DNA of 64,000 nucleotides from Welwitschia mirabilis. Its lineage: Eukaryota; Gnetophyta; Gnetopsida; Welwitschiales. Shown here one piece after another: positions 23,292 to 36,790 of this stretch. The position numbers and the translations under genes are program-made. The stretch spans positions 174,453,928 through 174,517,927 of the forward strand of contig JBOZIK010000001.1 of the NCBI GenBank assembly GCA_051453625.1, in the 5' to 3' direction. The notes under the pieces are model-generated. The model saw only the letters and a list, made by a program, of their open reading frames with translations, searched no databases and was not told the DNA's origin. How positions within the stretch are numbered: position 1 is the stretch's first letter; the number at the start of each line of letters is the position of its first letter.

Positions 23292-24772
23292 TATCACTAA
23301 AAAGGACTAGTACCCATTATAAGAAAAGTAAAAACTATGTATAAAAAATTTAGAAAAAATAAAGTAATGCTCCTTTAAGCTACTACCCTGCTATTATCCC
23401 TAGTAATAACATCAAAATCTATTCATTATTTTATAATGTTTAGATATAAAAGTAAGTTTGAACTTAGTTATCATTCTTTCTCAGAGATAACATGGCTAGT
23501 GATTTATAATTTTCACTAACTTCACTTAATAGAAGTAAAAAATTTAAGAAATGAAAGAAGAAAAAGAGGTGAGTTTTGAGCTGGGTTTTGAAACTTTGAC
23601 TTTGAGAGAGGAGGAAAGCAAGCTAGCTTCAAGATTATCACTGATTTTTTCTCAAGCAATCATTTACTCTAACATTATCCAATGCATTTCCTGTAATACA
23701 CTTAAAACTATCAAGAGCTTTGGGCTGTGATCATGGTAACATAATTTCATTTACTATATGAGTATGGTAAACTTAATTGCCATTGATCTTTTAAAGCCTC
23801 AAATAATAATAGAAAATAAAGATCCCAAGCACTTAAAATCTATAAAGTTAAAAGACTTAGATCAAGAATTAAAAAGAGCTTACTTAAATGCAATAAATCT
23901 TAATGATTAAGTTGCTACATAAGCATTCCAATTATAATGTGATTCATGAATTGGAATAAAAAATAACAACATATGTATTATAGAAAATAACAATTTATAT
24001 CAAAGGAAAAAGGATGTCAGAAGAAATATTTAATAATCCTCAAAGACTATCTTACTCCCCTAAAGAGTTCCTTAGAAAGCCATTATGAATAATGCTTCAA
24101 GGTTCTATAATCCTCCTAGGGTTTTAAGGCATTTTTATAGGGAGAGATGATGGTGAGGAGTGGGTACAAGCTCTTGACTTATAGTGTTAGATGGATGATT
24201 ACATAATCATAACACTAAGTAGCATGATTTGTTATATTTTCCATTTGGTAGAGATTCCTATGACAACATTAATACTTGGCTCCTAGGTGTTGATGTTATT
24301 GCCAACTGCTATTATATCCATGTGTTTTCACTGTCATCCTATTTAATAATAGCACATATTATTTTGTGAGTAGTCATCATTATTACCACATATCCTTAAA
24401 AATGTAATTAATTTATGATTTGGAATTAGATCAATCTATAATTGTATTTAATCTAAAATTTCATGAAAAACTAGGTATGTGGGTCTAAAGGCAGTTTATG
24501 TAGAAAGACCGACAGTGCTGGTGCTCTTTGGAGACATTGCCAGCATATTAGCTTTAATGATCTTCATTTTAAATTATGTCCTCCAATTTAGCATAATTAA
24601 CCTAAAAATGTCATGGACAACTTGATAAGTTCATAATTATTATGAAAATCAATAGAAGACACATTTTCATGATAAATTTGATTATATTGATATATTTTTT
24701 TAGGATTAATTGATTATTTAACTTGATTGTAATGTCAATTTTTACATGCTAATAACTAGCATATGTGTTACA
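23292..24772 (+). repeat. R1 repeat copy 2, right part
   Basis: This continues R1 after the Athila-like insertion. The joined copy ends ...TGTGTTACA, and agatcaaagaa follows. That is a plausible decayed tRNA-Met primer site (consensus ggtatcagagc), so R1 is likely a 5' LTR of the element whose gag starts next. The end position is inferred. Confidence 0.55.
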
Positions 24773-26030
24773 AGATCAAAGAATAGAAAACCTAGACACA
24801 TGAATGACTCTAGGGTAAAGAATACATTATACTAATGTAGTTATGCTAAGGAAAGCAATGGAGTAGCTAGATTTAATGCCACAAAGAAAGTATGAAATGT
24901 CATTTAAGATAAATATAAAGGAACTTTCATAGTTAAATAATCTAAACTATTGGTGTTGAAAAATTAATATATGAATTTCAGAATTTAAAAAATAAATTAT
25001 ACATGATTACTACCTCATGGTGAGAAACATAGTAAATGAAATCCATGAAATTGGTGGAGACCTATTAGAATTAAAGGTGATCTAGAAATTTTTGAGATTA
25101 CTTACAATAGCATATAGCCTAAATACCATCATCATGAAAGAATCAAGAAACTTTACCACCATGAAGTTTAATGAACTATAAATTGTAGATGAGTTGAATT
25201 TAATTGAAGATGGGATTATCAAGGAGAAGCCCATATTTCATAAGGCTAATGACACTTGAAGGAATCATAGTAAATGAAAATCGACATATATCTTAGATGA
25301 TGATGATAAGCCTACATTAATCTCCAAGCAGATCAAATGACTTTTATCTAGATAAAATAGAAGAAAAGAGGAGCATTCAAGATCATTTGGTCTATAAGAA
25401 AAATGTAAGAATAAAAGTAAAATTATTTGATGTAAAAATGATCTTTCAAAATTAAAATGTTGGATTATGAGGGTAGAGGTTATCTTATCTCAGAATGCCC
25501 AAGTACTAATAGATTAAAGGGAAATTTGAAAGAAAGAAGACCTTCTTCACTAGTTAGAATGATAATGAAGGAACTAAGGAGAAAGTATTAGATAATAATA
25601 ATCAAAACATGCATCCATTATTCATGGTAATCGTTAAGGAAAACTCTAACACAAATGACAGAGATTTTAAGATATGTAACGATCTTGGCGTCCTAAGTGA
25701 TGAAGAATATGAGCTAATTCTTTAATAAAATGTATGATATAACTACTAAATAATTCATCAATTTCTAAAGATTATGTATGGAAATTTAAAAAATTGCTCA
25801 ATAGACATGAATTAGCTATGAATAGAAAAGGTATTCTTATTCTAAGATAATAAGCAAGAATCTTTCTCTTATGGCTTAAATTGGCAAGCTAATAAATGAA
25901 TTGAAGAATTTAAAGGAGGAACTATAAGATACTAAGTAAATCAAAAAATGTTCATCTAAGTCAAGAAAACTTAAGCATTATGCTTGGTAAAGAAAGAAGG
26001 CTAAATAAAAAAAGTGGAGTTGGAAAAAAT
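24773..26030 (+). pseudogene. UBN2-type Gag remnant (retrotransposon, probably copia)
   Basis: Parts of a UBN2-domain Gag appear on the plus strand. LRLLTIAYSLNTIIMKESRN and TTMKFNEL correspond to the conserved L-R-[ST]-L-P...V-T-A-I-E-E and L-D-E-L-I-G blocks (25090-25190). A decayed zinc knuckle ends GYLISECPSTNRLKG (25470-25515, His replaced by Tyr). A typical acidic linker and SLMAXIGKLINELKNLKEEL-like coiled-coil tail follow (25870-25930). It lies right after R1 copy 2, as expected of LTR, primer site, gag. Many stops; no pol is seen downstream because another element (minus strand) begins at about 26178. The copia assignment rests on the UBN2 architecture and is not certain. Confidence 0.6.
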
Positions 26031-26177
26031 AAAGCCTTAATAAGTCAGTCATAGGATAGAATGCAAAATCCATTTTCAAATTTATAGTTTAAGTTAATAG
26101 AAAGATTGTCATAAATAATCTTTAATATACTAAATCTATAGTTAAATTTAACATCAATAGTTGTAAGTTAAGGTTAA

Positions 26178-28260
26178 TCAAGAATTGATGGGATGACTCA
26201 TAGAATCTATGAGTACTTTAAGAATTACAAAGTTAGTAAGATAAATAAATTTATCTATTCTTAAATATTTTGTTAAACTTTCATAAACTATAAAAAGAAT
26301 TACATTAAAGGAGTTAACATGGGTAAATCCTAAGATTTGAAAAATAGGTTCTAACATAAGATTAACTCTAGCTTCTAAATCCACCAAAGCTTTATCAATG
26401 ATGTGATCTCCAATAGTAACAATAAGGGTAGGAGATATAGAGTTACCATATTTCACTAGTACCATTGATTATAAAAGGTGTGTACTAGAATTGATAGGAT
26501 TAATTATTTTTTGAATGATTAAATATTTCATTCTGAAGTGCATATATTTGTAAGAAATTTGGCATAAGAAGGAATTTACTTAAGTAACTTAAGAAAAGGA
26601 AAATTAATGTTAGAATCCTTAAAAATTTTATGCATATATTTATAGTTAGTATCATTTTTATTAGATTAAAGGCAACTAGCAAAAAGAATGAAATTTTTTA
26701 ATTTTCTCTTTCAAATTTCTTCCTAGATTCAAGATTTTCTATTAATTTTTCTAAATTTTCATCTTCCTTAATTTTAATATTAGGTTCTAAAATAATATTT
26801 TTATTTCTTAATATAATGGCATTTACATGAGTGTGTTCTTCCATTATATGACTTGCTTTTGGATTAGGAGTTGACTGAGATGGTAAACTTTGATGACTCT
26901 CCTTTTGGTCTTGTTGTTGGAATATGAAGTTAATCATTTTTTGAATTTTCACTTTTTAGTTTACTAACAATTTTATTATTTTTTCTAATTTATTTTATTG
27001 AGGTGGAGGAAGAGATAATGATTTAGGGTGTCATTAAGATTTCTTATATAAGAAGAATGATATGAATTTTGATTTTGATGAAAAGTGTTTTGTTGTGAAT
27101 TAGTATACTTACTTAATGGACGATTAGCATGATACTTTTGGTTAAAGACATGAGCTTTAAATAAATGTTATTATTATAAAAAACTTTGAATTACCTTAAA
27201 ATTTTAACACAATGTTTTGTAATAAATCTCAACTTAGAAAAGGTCATAAAGAGATGAAATTAAAGAAGTTTAAATTAGATTTTGTCTTACTTTATCTTAT
27301 TATAATCTAAGATTTTATAATTGAGTAGAGAAAATTTTCATTTTCTTTACTAATTCTTCATGTAATTTATTCTTACGAAAAAAATCATTCAAGATAATTT
27401 TATTTTTAACATGATCATTTTCAACATTGTTCCACCTATTCATAACTTCCACCATTTTTACTAATTCTTTATAAGCTTTATTAGACATAGAATTAAGTAA
27501 TTCATTATTAGTTAAGGTTTTTATCATTTTTGTTTTTTATCTATTTAGGCCTTCTAAGAAAAATTCAACTATTCTCCATACTTCAAAGCCATGATGAGGA
27601 TTTTTAATAAAAAGATCCCTATGATACTTAAAATTTTTAGGTAATATTTATTAGAAGTTTGTTTAAAGCCACTAATGAGTTTTCTCATTTGGTTAATATA
27701 AGGTCTAAGGAGAAATTTTTTAATGATTTTTTTTTTAAAATTTTATAAGATTTAAAAGATTCTCATTATTTTACAAGCCTAAGTCAATGTTAGTTCTATC
27801 CTTCAAAACAATAGGGAGAATTACTAGTTTGAATGTACTAGAATGAGCTTGAGATGTAATCTTATATAATAGAGTAAGTTCTTCAAGAAACTCATAAGGA
27901 TTCCCATGATTTAAATCCTAAAACATGGGAAATTCATTAAGATTTTTTAATAGAAATGGAATTAGTAGAAATGAAAAATGTGAAAGAATTGGTTTTATGA
28001 TCTTTAAAAAGTTTCCCAAGAGTATGCTAAGAATCTAAAATTTAAGCATTACTATCTTGAATGAATATTTGAAAAGAAAGTGTATTTAAGGATTTTACAA
28101 GATGGTCAAAAACTTTGAAAGGTTATAGTAAAAATAAATGTGAAGAAGGATGGTTTAGAGATGAAGATTTAGAATTATGAAAGCTTTCTAAATAGTTTTC
28201 AATAAAATTCAAGATCTATTCATTGATGCATGGTGTAAAAAATAACAAAAAAGATGCACA
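26178..28260 (-). pseudogene. Ty3/gypsy (Athila/Tat-type) gag-protease remnant
   Basis: From right to left on the minus strand: NPHHGFEVWRIVEFFLEGLN (27545-27605) is the conserved gag P-H-H-G-[FI] block. LLNSMSNKAYKELVKMVEV (27470-27500) matches the gag C-terminal A-Y-E-L-[IL]-E block. LPSQSTPNPKAS and EHTHVNAIILRN (26820-26905) match the Athila/Tat linker (N-P-[KR]...V-N-A-[IV]-T-L-R). INFPFLKLLK and IPSYAKFLTNI (26540-26600) match the pre-protease I-P-F-x-E-A-L block. The protease ALVDLEARVNLM (26380-26400) retains Asp but has lost Gly. It stops after VILKVLID, so RT and integrase are missing; the element is truncated next to the plus-strand UBN2 gag. Confidence 0.8.
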
Positions 28261-28439
28261 AACAAAAGTAAAGTTAGAATGTACATACCTATAAGATTTA
28301 CTAAAGTAGTGTAGTGCTTATAGGTTCATCGATGCATTTGTAATATAGAAAGCATCTCATAAGAAAATAACCTCTACTAAGTGTATGTTTATTTAAAAAA
28401 ATAAGACATAATATTTCACACACAAATCACAAGTCCATA

Positions 28440-31400
28440 GAAAAAACACTAGTTTTAATTAAAAGAAAAAGATCACTTTTTAAAATAAGGGAAATCACGC
28501 TTTAAGCCTTTGCAAAATAGATTATGTATTTAACATGATAAATTAACTTAAGGCAAAGAAATAAAGCATAAATATTTTAAAATAAAGCATAAATAAATCT
28601 CATAGATCAAATTGTATATATAATGAGAGCACACGAGTATCGGACTGATGGATTTGGTATAAAATCTTAAGAAACGTATTGCACATTATTTTATTGAACT
28701 GTAACTTTACAGGATAAAACAACTATTCATTAGCAATAGATATAAGTGACATTTATGTAATCACAATACTTAATGTGTAATAAACTTTAAAAGTTACATT
28801 TATTAAAAGCTAAATTTCATGGAATATAAAAATAAAAATATAATAAGTAATAAAGATATAATTTTAATGAACACTCACTACTACTCTAACATTCATTTCT
28901 AACTAAAAAAATGATAAAAAGAATTAAAGTAGTTAAAACTAGCTTAGGTTATTGTTATGTAAAAACATTCTTTCTTGAAATGTTCACTACTTGAAATAAT
29001 GTAAAATGGATATATATGAGTCATTCCAAAACCTTATTCCATTCTATACTAATTATACATCAATTTAGAATCAAAAGATAATACTTTAAAAACATGATTG
29101 TTAAAACTAAAATAGTAAACCATTTGACCTTAATAATATTTTCACTAAATTTCAATGTATTTGACTTGAAAGATAACTCTTAATTCGGCTTGAAATAAGT
29201 TATAAAAGTGATGGAACATATATCTTAAATTATAAAACTAACATGTAAATGTTTATTTTATCAAAGCAAGACCTAGTTCATTTTGTAATATTTTGACTAA
29301 ATGAAGGAGAGGAAAGAGAGAAAACTAAGAAAGAAGCTTAAGAAAGCAGACTTTAAACTTTTAAAAGCCATTAAAGCAATTAAAATATGTCTAAAAAAAA
29401 GTCATCAGAATTAAATATTCAAAATAAAGTAATATCGATTAAAACCATTAAGAAATATATCTTAAAAAATTTATAAAAAAAATGGTCAACCGTACTTTAA
29501 TTAAGAATATTAAGAAAAACAAAGAATTAAGAAAAACAATTTTATATTCTTAATGAAATTTAAAAATAATACAAGACCAAATATTTACTTTTTTAAAACA
29601 CAACAATCATGATAGAAAACTTCACTGTGCAAAAATGAAAACATAGAGCTTTCATAGATTCAAAAAATTCTAAGTAAAATTGCAACTCAATTGTAAATAA
29701 TAAAAAATAAAATTCAAAAAACTAAATTATGATTTAACTAACTATAGAAAAAACTTTCTAAATTATTAAAGAAAACTATTGATAAAGTTTTAGATAAATT
29801 AGAGTTATGGAAAAAGAAATATGGTCAAAAAAAGCATTACAATTTAGTAAATTTTTATGTTAATAGAGAAAGGAGAAAAGAGAGAGAAACATAATGTAAA
29901 AACAAATATTTTGAATTCAAATTTAAGTATATTATAAATGTACACTTTAAATTTATGCAATTGGAAAGGAGAAAATAAAAAGTCATCATTTAATACTTGA
30001 TAAGAAAGGGTGGAAATGTGAAAGATTCATAGTAGAAGAAATGAGAAGGAGGAAAGAAGGAGGGAAGAGGTTAATTCCTCTAACATAGAGTTATCAATAA
30101 TGTAATATCAAAGAATTCTATGATAGATATTAAATGTATAAAAATCCTATTAGCACTAACTATGCAACATTCTAAGAAAAGTCTAATCGAATTGAAAGGA
30201 ATGCATAACAAGAATAAACAAATCATGTAAATTAAATTAAAAGGATGCATGATAATAATAAACTAATCATGTAAACATAAGCATAAAAACACAAGGGAAA
30301 AAACGCTTATTGGTTTTAGATATAATCATATCCCTTTCCATTAGTCTTCTCTCCAAATGCTTATAATTTTTGATGCTTTCTCCTCCTCCTTCAGCACCCC
30401 ATTACATGCATGTCATTACCTTGTAATGCTCATGTATGAAATGGGAGAAATGGAAATGTAAAATGAATGTGAGGGGATAGAATGAGCATTTGATATAAAA
30501 ATAACTAAGAATGAAGAATGAAGAAGGCTTTCAAATTTAAAAAGAGAAAAGATCAACTTGGAAAAGAAAAAATGTGAGAGATATTATAACTAGAGCTTCT
30601 TAAAATATAAAATGAAGCATAAAAATGACATAACATGTGTATAATATCTTGTATTATGAATGTGTATCTCATATGGAATTGAGAGGAGATTCATATAGAT
30701 ATACTAGGGTCAGTTTTAGGCAAGGTGGATGCCAAAACATCTAATTTCTACATGTGCTTTATGATTACAATGTAACAACTACTATATGACGCCGTAACAC
30801 TAAAACATACTAGAGAGTGAAATTGCAATGCCATAGGTAGTTCTCATAATAACCTATAAAGCTTCCAAAATGTAAATTAATCTAGTTACATTTTCTATAA
30901 CTGATATTACATAAATGACTAGGTTAAGCTCCTAGAATGTGGATTTTTAAATGAATGACTAAGTTATATCTCTTAGAATGTGGATTTTTAAATGAATGAG
31001 AAAAGACTAAGTTATAGCTCTTATAATGTGTATTTTTAATATACTGATGTCCTCATATGATTTGATATGCTCTAATGTTAAAATGAGTTAAAATCATTAT
31101 ATCTATAAGTGGATGACATAAAGGGATCGTGAGTCATCTTTACAATTCATGGATTGAAGTAATTCTCCATGCTTTGCATATCCACCTTAGATATTGATCT
31201 CTTAATTATGAGCATTACAAATCACCCTAAAATAGATCAAAATGCATCATTTTATATGCATTAGACCTATGATTCTTCTATCTCCTAAAAAGTACAAAAT
31301 ACTCTCATAGTTCTAACACAATACCTTACTTTATCAAACTTTTAGGCTTCATGAATTATAATAAGTCTTCAACTCATCAACTATAAAAAAAATATTTCTA
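28440..31400 (-). repeat. Repeat A, inverted partner of repeat B (about 3 kb)
   Basis: This AT-rich block has no coding frame. Reverse-complemented, it aligns with 56732-59770. Landmarks, in matching order, are gttaaaatgagttaaaatc (31078 versus 57110), the atgctttctcctcctcc/cagtgcaggaggagac region (30378 versus 57775), the ctcatt..atatacaat/cgctatatacgtgat region (28610 versus 59536), and ttaaagc.tgat (28500 versus 59658). It lies upstream of the minus-strand gag at 28260, so it could be a long 5' LTR. The place of B argues against a simple LTR pair. Confidence 0.55.
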
Positions 31401-34400
31401 TATGATAAAAACTAGGAAGAAATGTGGGACACAAAAGTATGACAACACCATTATTTGTAAATCAAAATCATCTATGATCAATTCCATAAGAAATAATCAT
31501 ATTATCTACTTATGCTTATTTTCCAAATATGAATTTTCTAAATCATCTCATAATAACTTACAAGTAAAATTAATCCTAAGTTTTGCTAAGACTTTCAAAT
31601 AATTAAATCTAAAAAATTTTAAGGACTTAATAAAGTTTATTTGAGTTGGGTTTTACATATGACTATCAATCATGGTTATAAACATATAAAATGGAATTAA
31701 AAATATATTAAAATAAGTAAATAAGTCTTATAGATATTAATCATTATTTCTATTTACGTTTAACATACATGTTTTTTTAATATATAATTAAAGGCATAAA
31801 AAAAATAATTTCTTGAGTTATATGTTATGCATTATGCACTAAAAGATAGTCTAACATGAAATCATCTTCTATTTATCATTTTAAAGAGCATAATTAGAAG
31901 TTTACAAAACATGATTAAAATGAATACACTAGTTGAGGTTGAAAAAGCCTAAATAATCTCTTCTCAAGTTTAGCACCATTCAAGATATCATCCCTTAGAA
32001 AACATTAAATAATATAGAGATATAAACATTAGATACTAAAAATTATAGTAATGAATAAATGATTGATAATNNNNNNNNNNTAATTTGATTTAATTTAACA
32101 CACTTTTATCCTCTTTATATCCCATATTATGCAAGGTTAAGGTAACAATCAAGTATTTCATGCAACACTTAACTAGTGATTACAAAATCAAATATTACAG
32201 TGATCCATCCAAGTGGGAAGATCTATAATCATATTTGTGGAAATAATATTATAAGAACTATAGATGAGTTAGAAGAGAAGAGGGAAAAAAGTATTATACT
32301 ATTAAAAAATCCCATTCTTCTTAATAATTTAGTACTAAATATGATGCTTCTAATAGATATAGAATGTAGGTTTTGCTATAAATTTTATTGTAGTAGAATA
32401 TTTTGTTGAGATACAAAGGAAATTATAATAACATATTTATAGGATGAAAACAATAATTTCAAAAAACACCTTCCTCATAAATCCAACTATCATAGAAAAT
32501 TTTATAGCAAAATTAAAGAAGAAGGTCTTATTAAAGATAAATATTTTTTCATATAAAGCTCAAATTTTGTACTATGATTTACTTCAAGAACATCATCTAG
32601 AATAGCTAGACATGTAACATGTTTGCACATAAACATTAAACCACTAATATCATACATGAAAGTAATTCATGATGCTTATGATAAGAATGATAAGTACCAA
32701 AGAATATAAAACTATCATGATATCATAAGATAATAAGGAAAAAATTCTTAAACCAAGTGTGAAGTCATAAATTACAAACATTTATATCGTAAAGAACTTG
32801 AAGACTTAGATGACAAGCATATCATGCTAGAAAGAAGGGATAAGATAATAAATATTGTATAATCATGTATATCATAGAATTTATTGATAGTGATGGAATA
32901 ATATAAAGTTAAAATATAAGATGGGTAATCTTAGTAAGTAATAATAATAAAAACAATAGTTAATAATACCAAATTATTATTTATCATTCTAATATAGAAT
33001 AAGTATGAATTAAAGAAAATGCTAAAATTTGAGTCATATTTATTCAGCTGAAGTCACTAAAGATGAAGAACATGTTTCTCTTTAATGCTTTCAAACTTAT
33101 TTATTAAGAGAAAAACAAAACATATCTACAGATAGTTTATGTACTTCATTTTAACTACCTCTACTCTATCTTAGTCACTATTTGAGGCCGTATTCAAATT
33201 ATTTTGACTTGTAACTATTTTGGTCCCATAGTTTGTATACATTTTGTGGACATAATAAATAGGTTTTACTTTCTATTTTCCATAATTGCATCACTACATA
33301 TATATATACTATAATAATATAAGTAATAATCCTTAAATTAAAAAATATACAAAGAGACATCTTCTTTAATGAAAATTCATTGAAGATATCTTAGAAGCAT
33401 AAAGGAAACTGTGGTTAAAATAATATTAAATATGAGAAAACATTTATGAATGTAGAAAGATAATAAAATACATCATTACTTTATGACTATAATAAATACA
33501 TGACCCATAGTTCCTTAACAAGAGTTAACATGTTGAATTTATAATAAAGTTGTTATTGAATAAAATATCATGTCTTTATTAAATGTCTTCTAGTAGATAA
33601 CACATCAAATAAATTGAACATGAAAGACTATAATTTAGTTGAATTGTTTTGAGTTTTACTTAAGATATGGATAATCTTATAGATAAATCTTTTAGGTCCA
33701 TGGCATAAATGTGTCTTTTGTTCAATAGATTAATAAAAATTTTGGTTTTAGTTTCATAGTGTAAAACTATGAAACAAGGAACCTTACAAAGGCCTAGTCT
33801 AATATGTTAATCATATTCTTACTCTTATAATCCTTATGAGATAACCTCAATAGAACCTAGTTTTATTAGTATAAATGTCTCATTGGTTAAATAAGGCGTG
33901 AGTGATTATGTCAACATAATTTTTTAATACCTATTTTCTTTCCAATTTAAGAATATCAGTATCTTATGAAGCATTCTTAAAACTCAATAATTGGATTTTT
34001 AAAGGTTTTTCTAATCCTAGTGCCATACTTAGTCATCTTAACCTTACAATCTCTTCAAATTTTCCTATCAAATTAATAGTAGTATTAGAATCTCAAGGGA
34101 TTAAATTAAATTAGTAAAATATAATAGGTTATGAGTTCAAATCTTAATAATGAAACAATAATAAAGGAAAGAAATAAAAATTGAAAAGCTATGATGTTTT
34201 GAAAATAATCAAAATTGAAAATTTATGATGTTTCATTGAGATGTTAATCTTAGAAAGAAACATGAATCCCATAAAATTAAAAGCATAGAAGATATTATCA
34301 TGGCATTATAAGGAATAGGTAATAAAATAAGAAATAAAAGAAGAAAAATTAAAATAAGAAATCAAGGGCCTAAGCCACTTGCAAAAGAAGAAGTCTTAAT

Positions 34401-34900
34401 GGCTTTGTTTGATGTAAAGATTCGGAGAAAAAGCATTGATTCATTTAATCCACAAGGTATTTTTATTCATCCTACCTTATTCCATTAAATATTTAACAAC
34501 CAAGCTACAAAGTAAAAGAATGAAGAAATTTCCTTAAAATTAATATGACAAATTGTTATTTCATATAACTTATATCTTATGACTCAAAAGAAGAGGAACT
34601 AGACATGGAGGAGGTTAGATGCTCTAATTTGATGGAAATAATCAAAGGATTATATAAATGTCCATACATGATGTTTGGGGCTAGCTAGAGAGCAACACTA
34701 AATTCCATAATTCTATCTGAAGGAGGAATGTCCTTAAACTTCATTTAGATAAAAATCCAAAAGGGGCTAAAGATTTCAAGATGTTAAATTAATATCTTAT
34801 GGTTCTTGTAGATGAGTTGGGTAGGAAGCTCATCTAAAAGGATAATAAGGACCTCTTTCCTAGATAAAGGAGCTTCTAATATCCCCATTCACCTGGAACA
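31401..34900. other. Unassigned AT-rich DNA with a 10-N gap
   Basis: There is no recognisable domain on either strand and no clear match elsewhere in the window. The gap is 32071-32080. The small frames 31402-31602 and 32176-32409 lack conserved features. A stretch at 34360-34460 reads KPLAKEEVLMALFDVKIRRK for about 40 codons on the plus strand, but I cannot place it. Confidence 0.5.
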
Positions 34901-35100
34901 CTAACACAACCTTGCCCACTCAGATGCAAACTATATCCACCAATTACTCATAAGAGATTTGCTCACTTGTAGTAGTCAGAGGGTATCCTACACCCTTTGC
35001 TCACATAATGGCTAGAACGAAAGTCTCATACGGTATGCATACCAACACACCCACTACTAACTAGTACTCACATCATTGGCTTCAGGTAACTTGATTATGG
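34901..35100. other. Locally GC-richer block, unidentified
   Basis: This stretch (gtatcctacaccctttgctcacataatgg and surroundings) is less AT-rich than its neighbours and keeps a few CG steps. It resembles non-coding LTR or leader sequence more than a gene. I cannot assign it. It could belong to the element whose primer site lies at 36776. Confidence 0.3.
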
Positions 35101-35442
35101 GTTGTTGGGTTGGCCTTTAGTTTCAAAGTGGTTCTATTTTTTGAGGTGGTTTTTAATCTTCTTGTTATAATGATTTTAGTTTTCTTTTTATAATTTTGTA
35201 TTTTCTAGTACCCTCTAGTATTTAACTAGAAGTTTGATGCTTCATTGAAAATCTCACATCTAGGGGTGTCTTTACGCCTCTTATGATGTAAACATTTTTG
35301 ATCTTAAGTGGTGCTATTAATTTAACCAAAGGATTGAATTTTATTTTAATGATTAAAAGGGAGATACTTTTGAGCTTAATTTCAAATATTTAAGAAAATT
35401 AAAGAATTATTATTATATTTTAATTTAAGAGGAATTAAATTA

Positions 35443-35580
35443 AGGTCCAAGATGTATTGCCATAGTGATAAAGTCTTGGAAATATTGAACTAAGTTCTCG
35501 AGTTTAAACCTCTACATTAACGGAAGCATATAGTTGAAAAATTGCATGGGTCTATGTGCCACTAGACATTAAAAAAAAGG
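35443..35580 (+). mobile_element. tRNA-derived SINE
   Basis: A compact unit of about 138 bp has internal pol III promoter boxes: an A box ttgccatagtga (35457-35468) and a B box gagtttaaacctc (35500-35512), with the spacing typical of a tRNA head. A non-tRNA body follows (catgggtctatgtgccactag) and the unit ends in ttaaaaaaaa. The flanks ggaattaaattaa (35431) and ggaaattaattg (35579) look like a worn target-site duplication. A tRNA pseudogene is the alternative, but the body and A-tail favour a SINE. No cloverleaf can be folded. Confidence 0.6.
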
Positions 35581-36775
35581 AAATTAATTGAAATCATTAA
35601 TTTTATAATTTAAGATTAGATTAGTGTAAAATAATATTTTAATAATTTAGTTTAAAAAATGCTAAATTAACAAAGAAAGAGATTTGAAATAATATCAAAT
35701 TCGTGCAAAAATTTTATATAATGAAGAAAAGATAAATTAATAATTATTATCAGAATTTCAAGTTAAAATTTGATAATAATTATTATCAGAATATCAAGTT
35801 AAAATTTGACTATATGAAATTTTAATTAAAAAAATATTGATTTGAAATCCTATTTTTTGGAATTGAATGACTTAAAGATAAACTAGTTTATAAAGGAAAA
35901 GATCTAAAACAATTTCATATTCATTTGACATTTTAATATGATACTAGATAGGTGAAAAAATAACTAGAGGAAAAGTTTTAAAATTAGATTTAATAGTATA
36001 GAAATTGGACAAAAGAGATGATGATCTAAAAGCATTTTTAGAAATCTACACCTAAAAAATAATAAATATTCTAAAAAATTTTTCCAAAATAGAAATAACA
36101 TTATTTGAAAGCTTAGTAGAGTTTTAAAATACATGAAATAATGATTGTTCTAGGAACTTCAAATCTTTATTCCATCATATGAAAAATGGAACAATAAGAA
36201 AATATCTTGGAAAAAATAATTTTTAGAATAGCACTATAGTAGAAACGAAAAATTCCTTGTTTAGACTTGGAAGTACATATTTTTAGGTAATAACATATTA
36301 AAAAGAATAAAACTACATTTAAAACTATTTAAAATTAAATAAGGTAAGTTTATTAATAATGGAGTGGAAAGAACTTATAAAATAACGACTTTAGGGATTA
36401 GAAAGACTTAAATACTAAAGGAGTGATGTTTATACTTAACTTAAATTTGATTTGTAGAGTTAATTTGATAGTAAGTCTAAATAGTAATGAAATTTATTTT
36501 TTTTCTTTTTGCTTTAGGATTAATGGATTTTTATGGTGAATCAAAAGGAAGGTAATTAGGGATTTTTAGGGATTTAATTTTAAGAGATATAATATGGATC
36601 TACTCAAAAATGGGTTTTACACATATAAGGAAGACCGAAGACCAAATGAAAATAGTTATGACATTACACAAAAGTTTTAAAAAAATTTTTTAGATCAAAT
36701 CTAAAGAATTTATAGATTTGGAGAATTCTTTATGTTAGGTTTACTTTTACACACTCGAAAAACTTCATTGACAAT
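35581..36775 (-). other. Probable leader of a Del-like element, no coding frame
   Basis: This sequence lies left of the minus-strand primer site, so it should be the internal region of a Del/Tekay-like element, but no gag is visible. The part just beside the site (36600-36770) is non-coding. Within 35700-35830 there is a local direct repeat, ataattattatcagaat.tcaagttaaaatttga, in two copies (35740-35770 and 35772-35810). Confidence 0.4.
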
Positions 36776-36790
36776 GCTTTGATATCAAAA
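36776..36790 (-). promoter_or_regulatory. Primer-binding site, decayed tRNA-Met type
   Basis: The minus strand reads TTTTGATATCAAAGC, against TTTGGTATCAGAGC for elements primed by initiator tRNA-Met. It lies directly left of the LTR start at 36791 (sense ...GGATCTATA, normal ...GGATCTACA). Confidence 0.6.

Noticed and set aside
28440-28480. Repeat A and repeat B as the two LTRs of one element
   Set aside because: They are inverted relative to each other, and LTRs of one element must be direct repeats.
35443-35515. A possible tRNA gene
   Set aside because: A and B boxes are present but no acceptor stem or cloverleaf can be paired, and the unit continues into a body and A-tail, so a SINE fits better.
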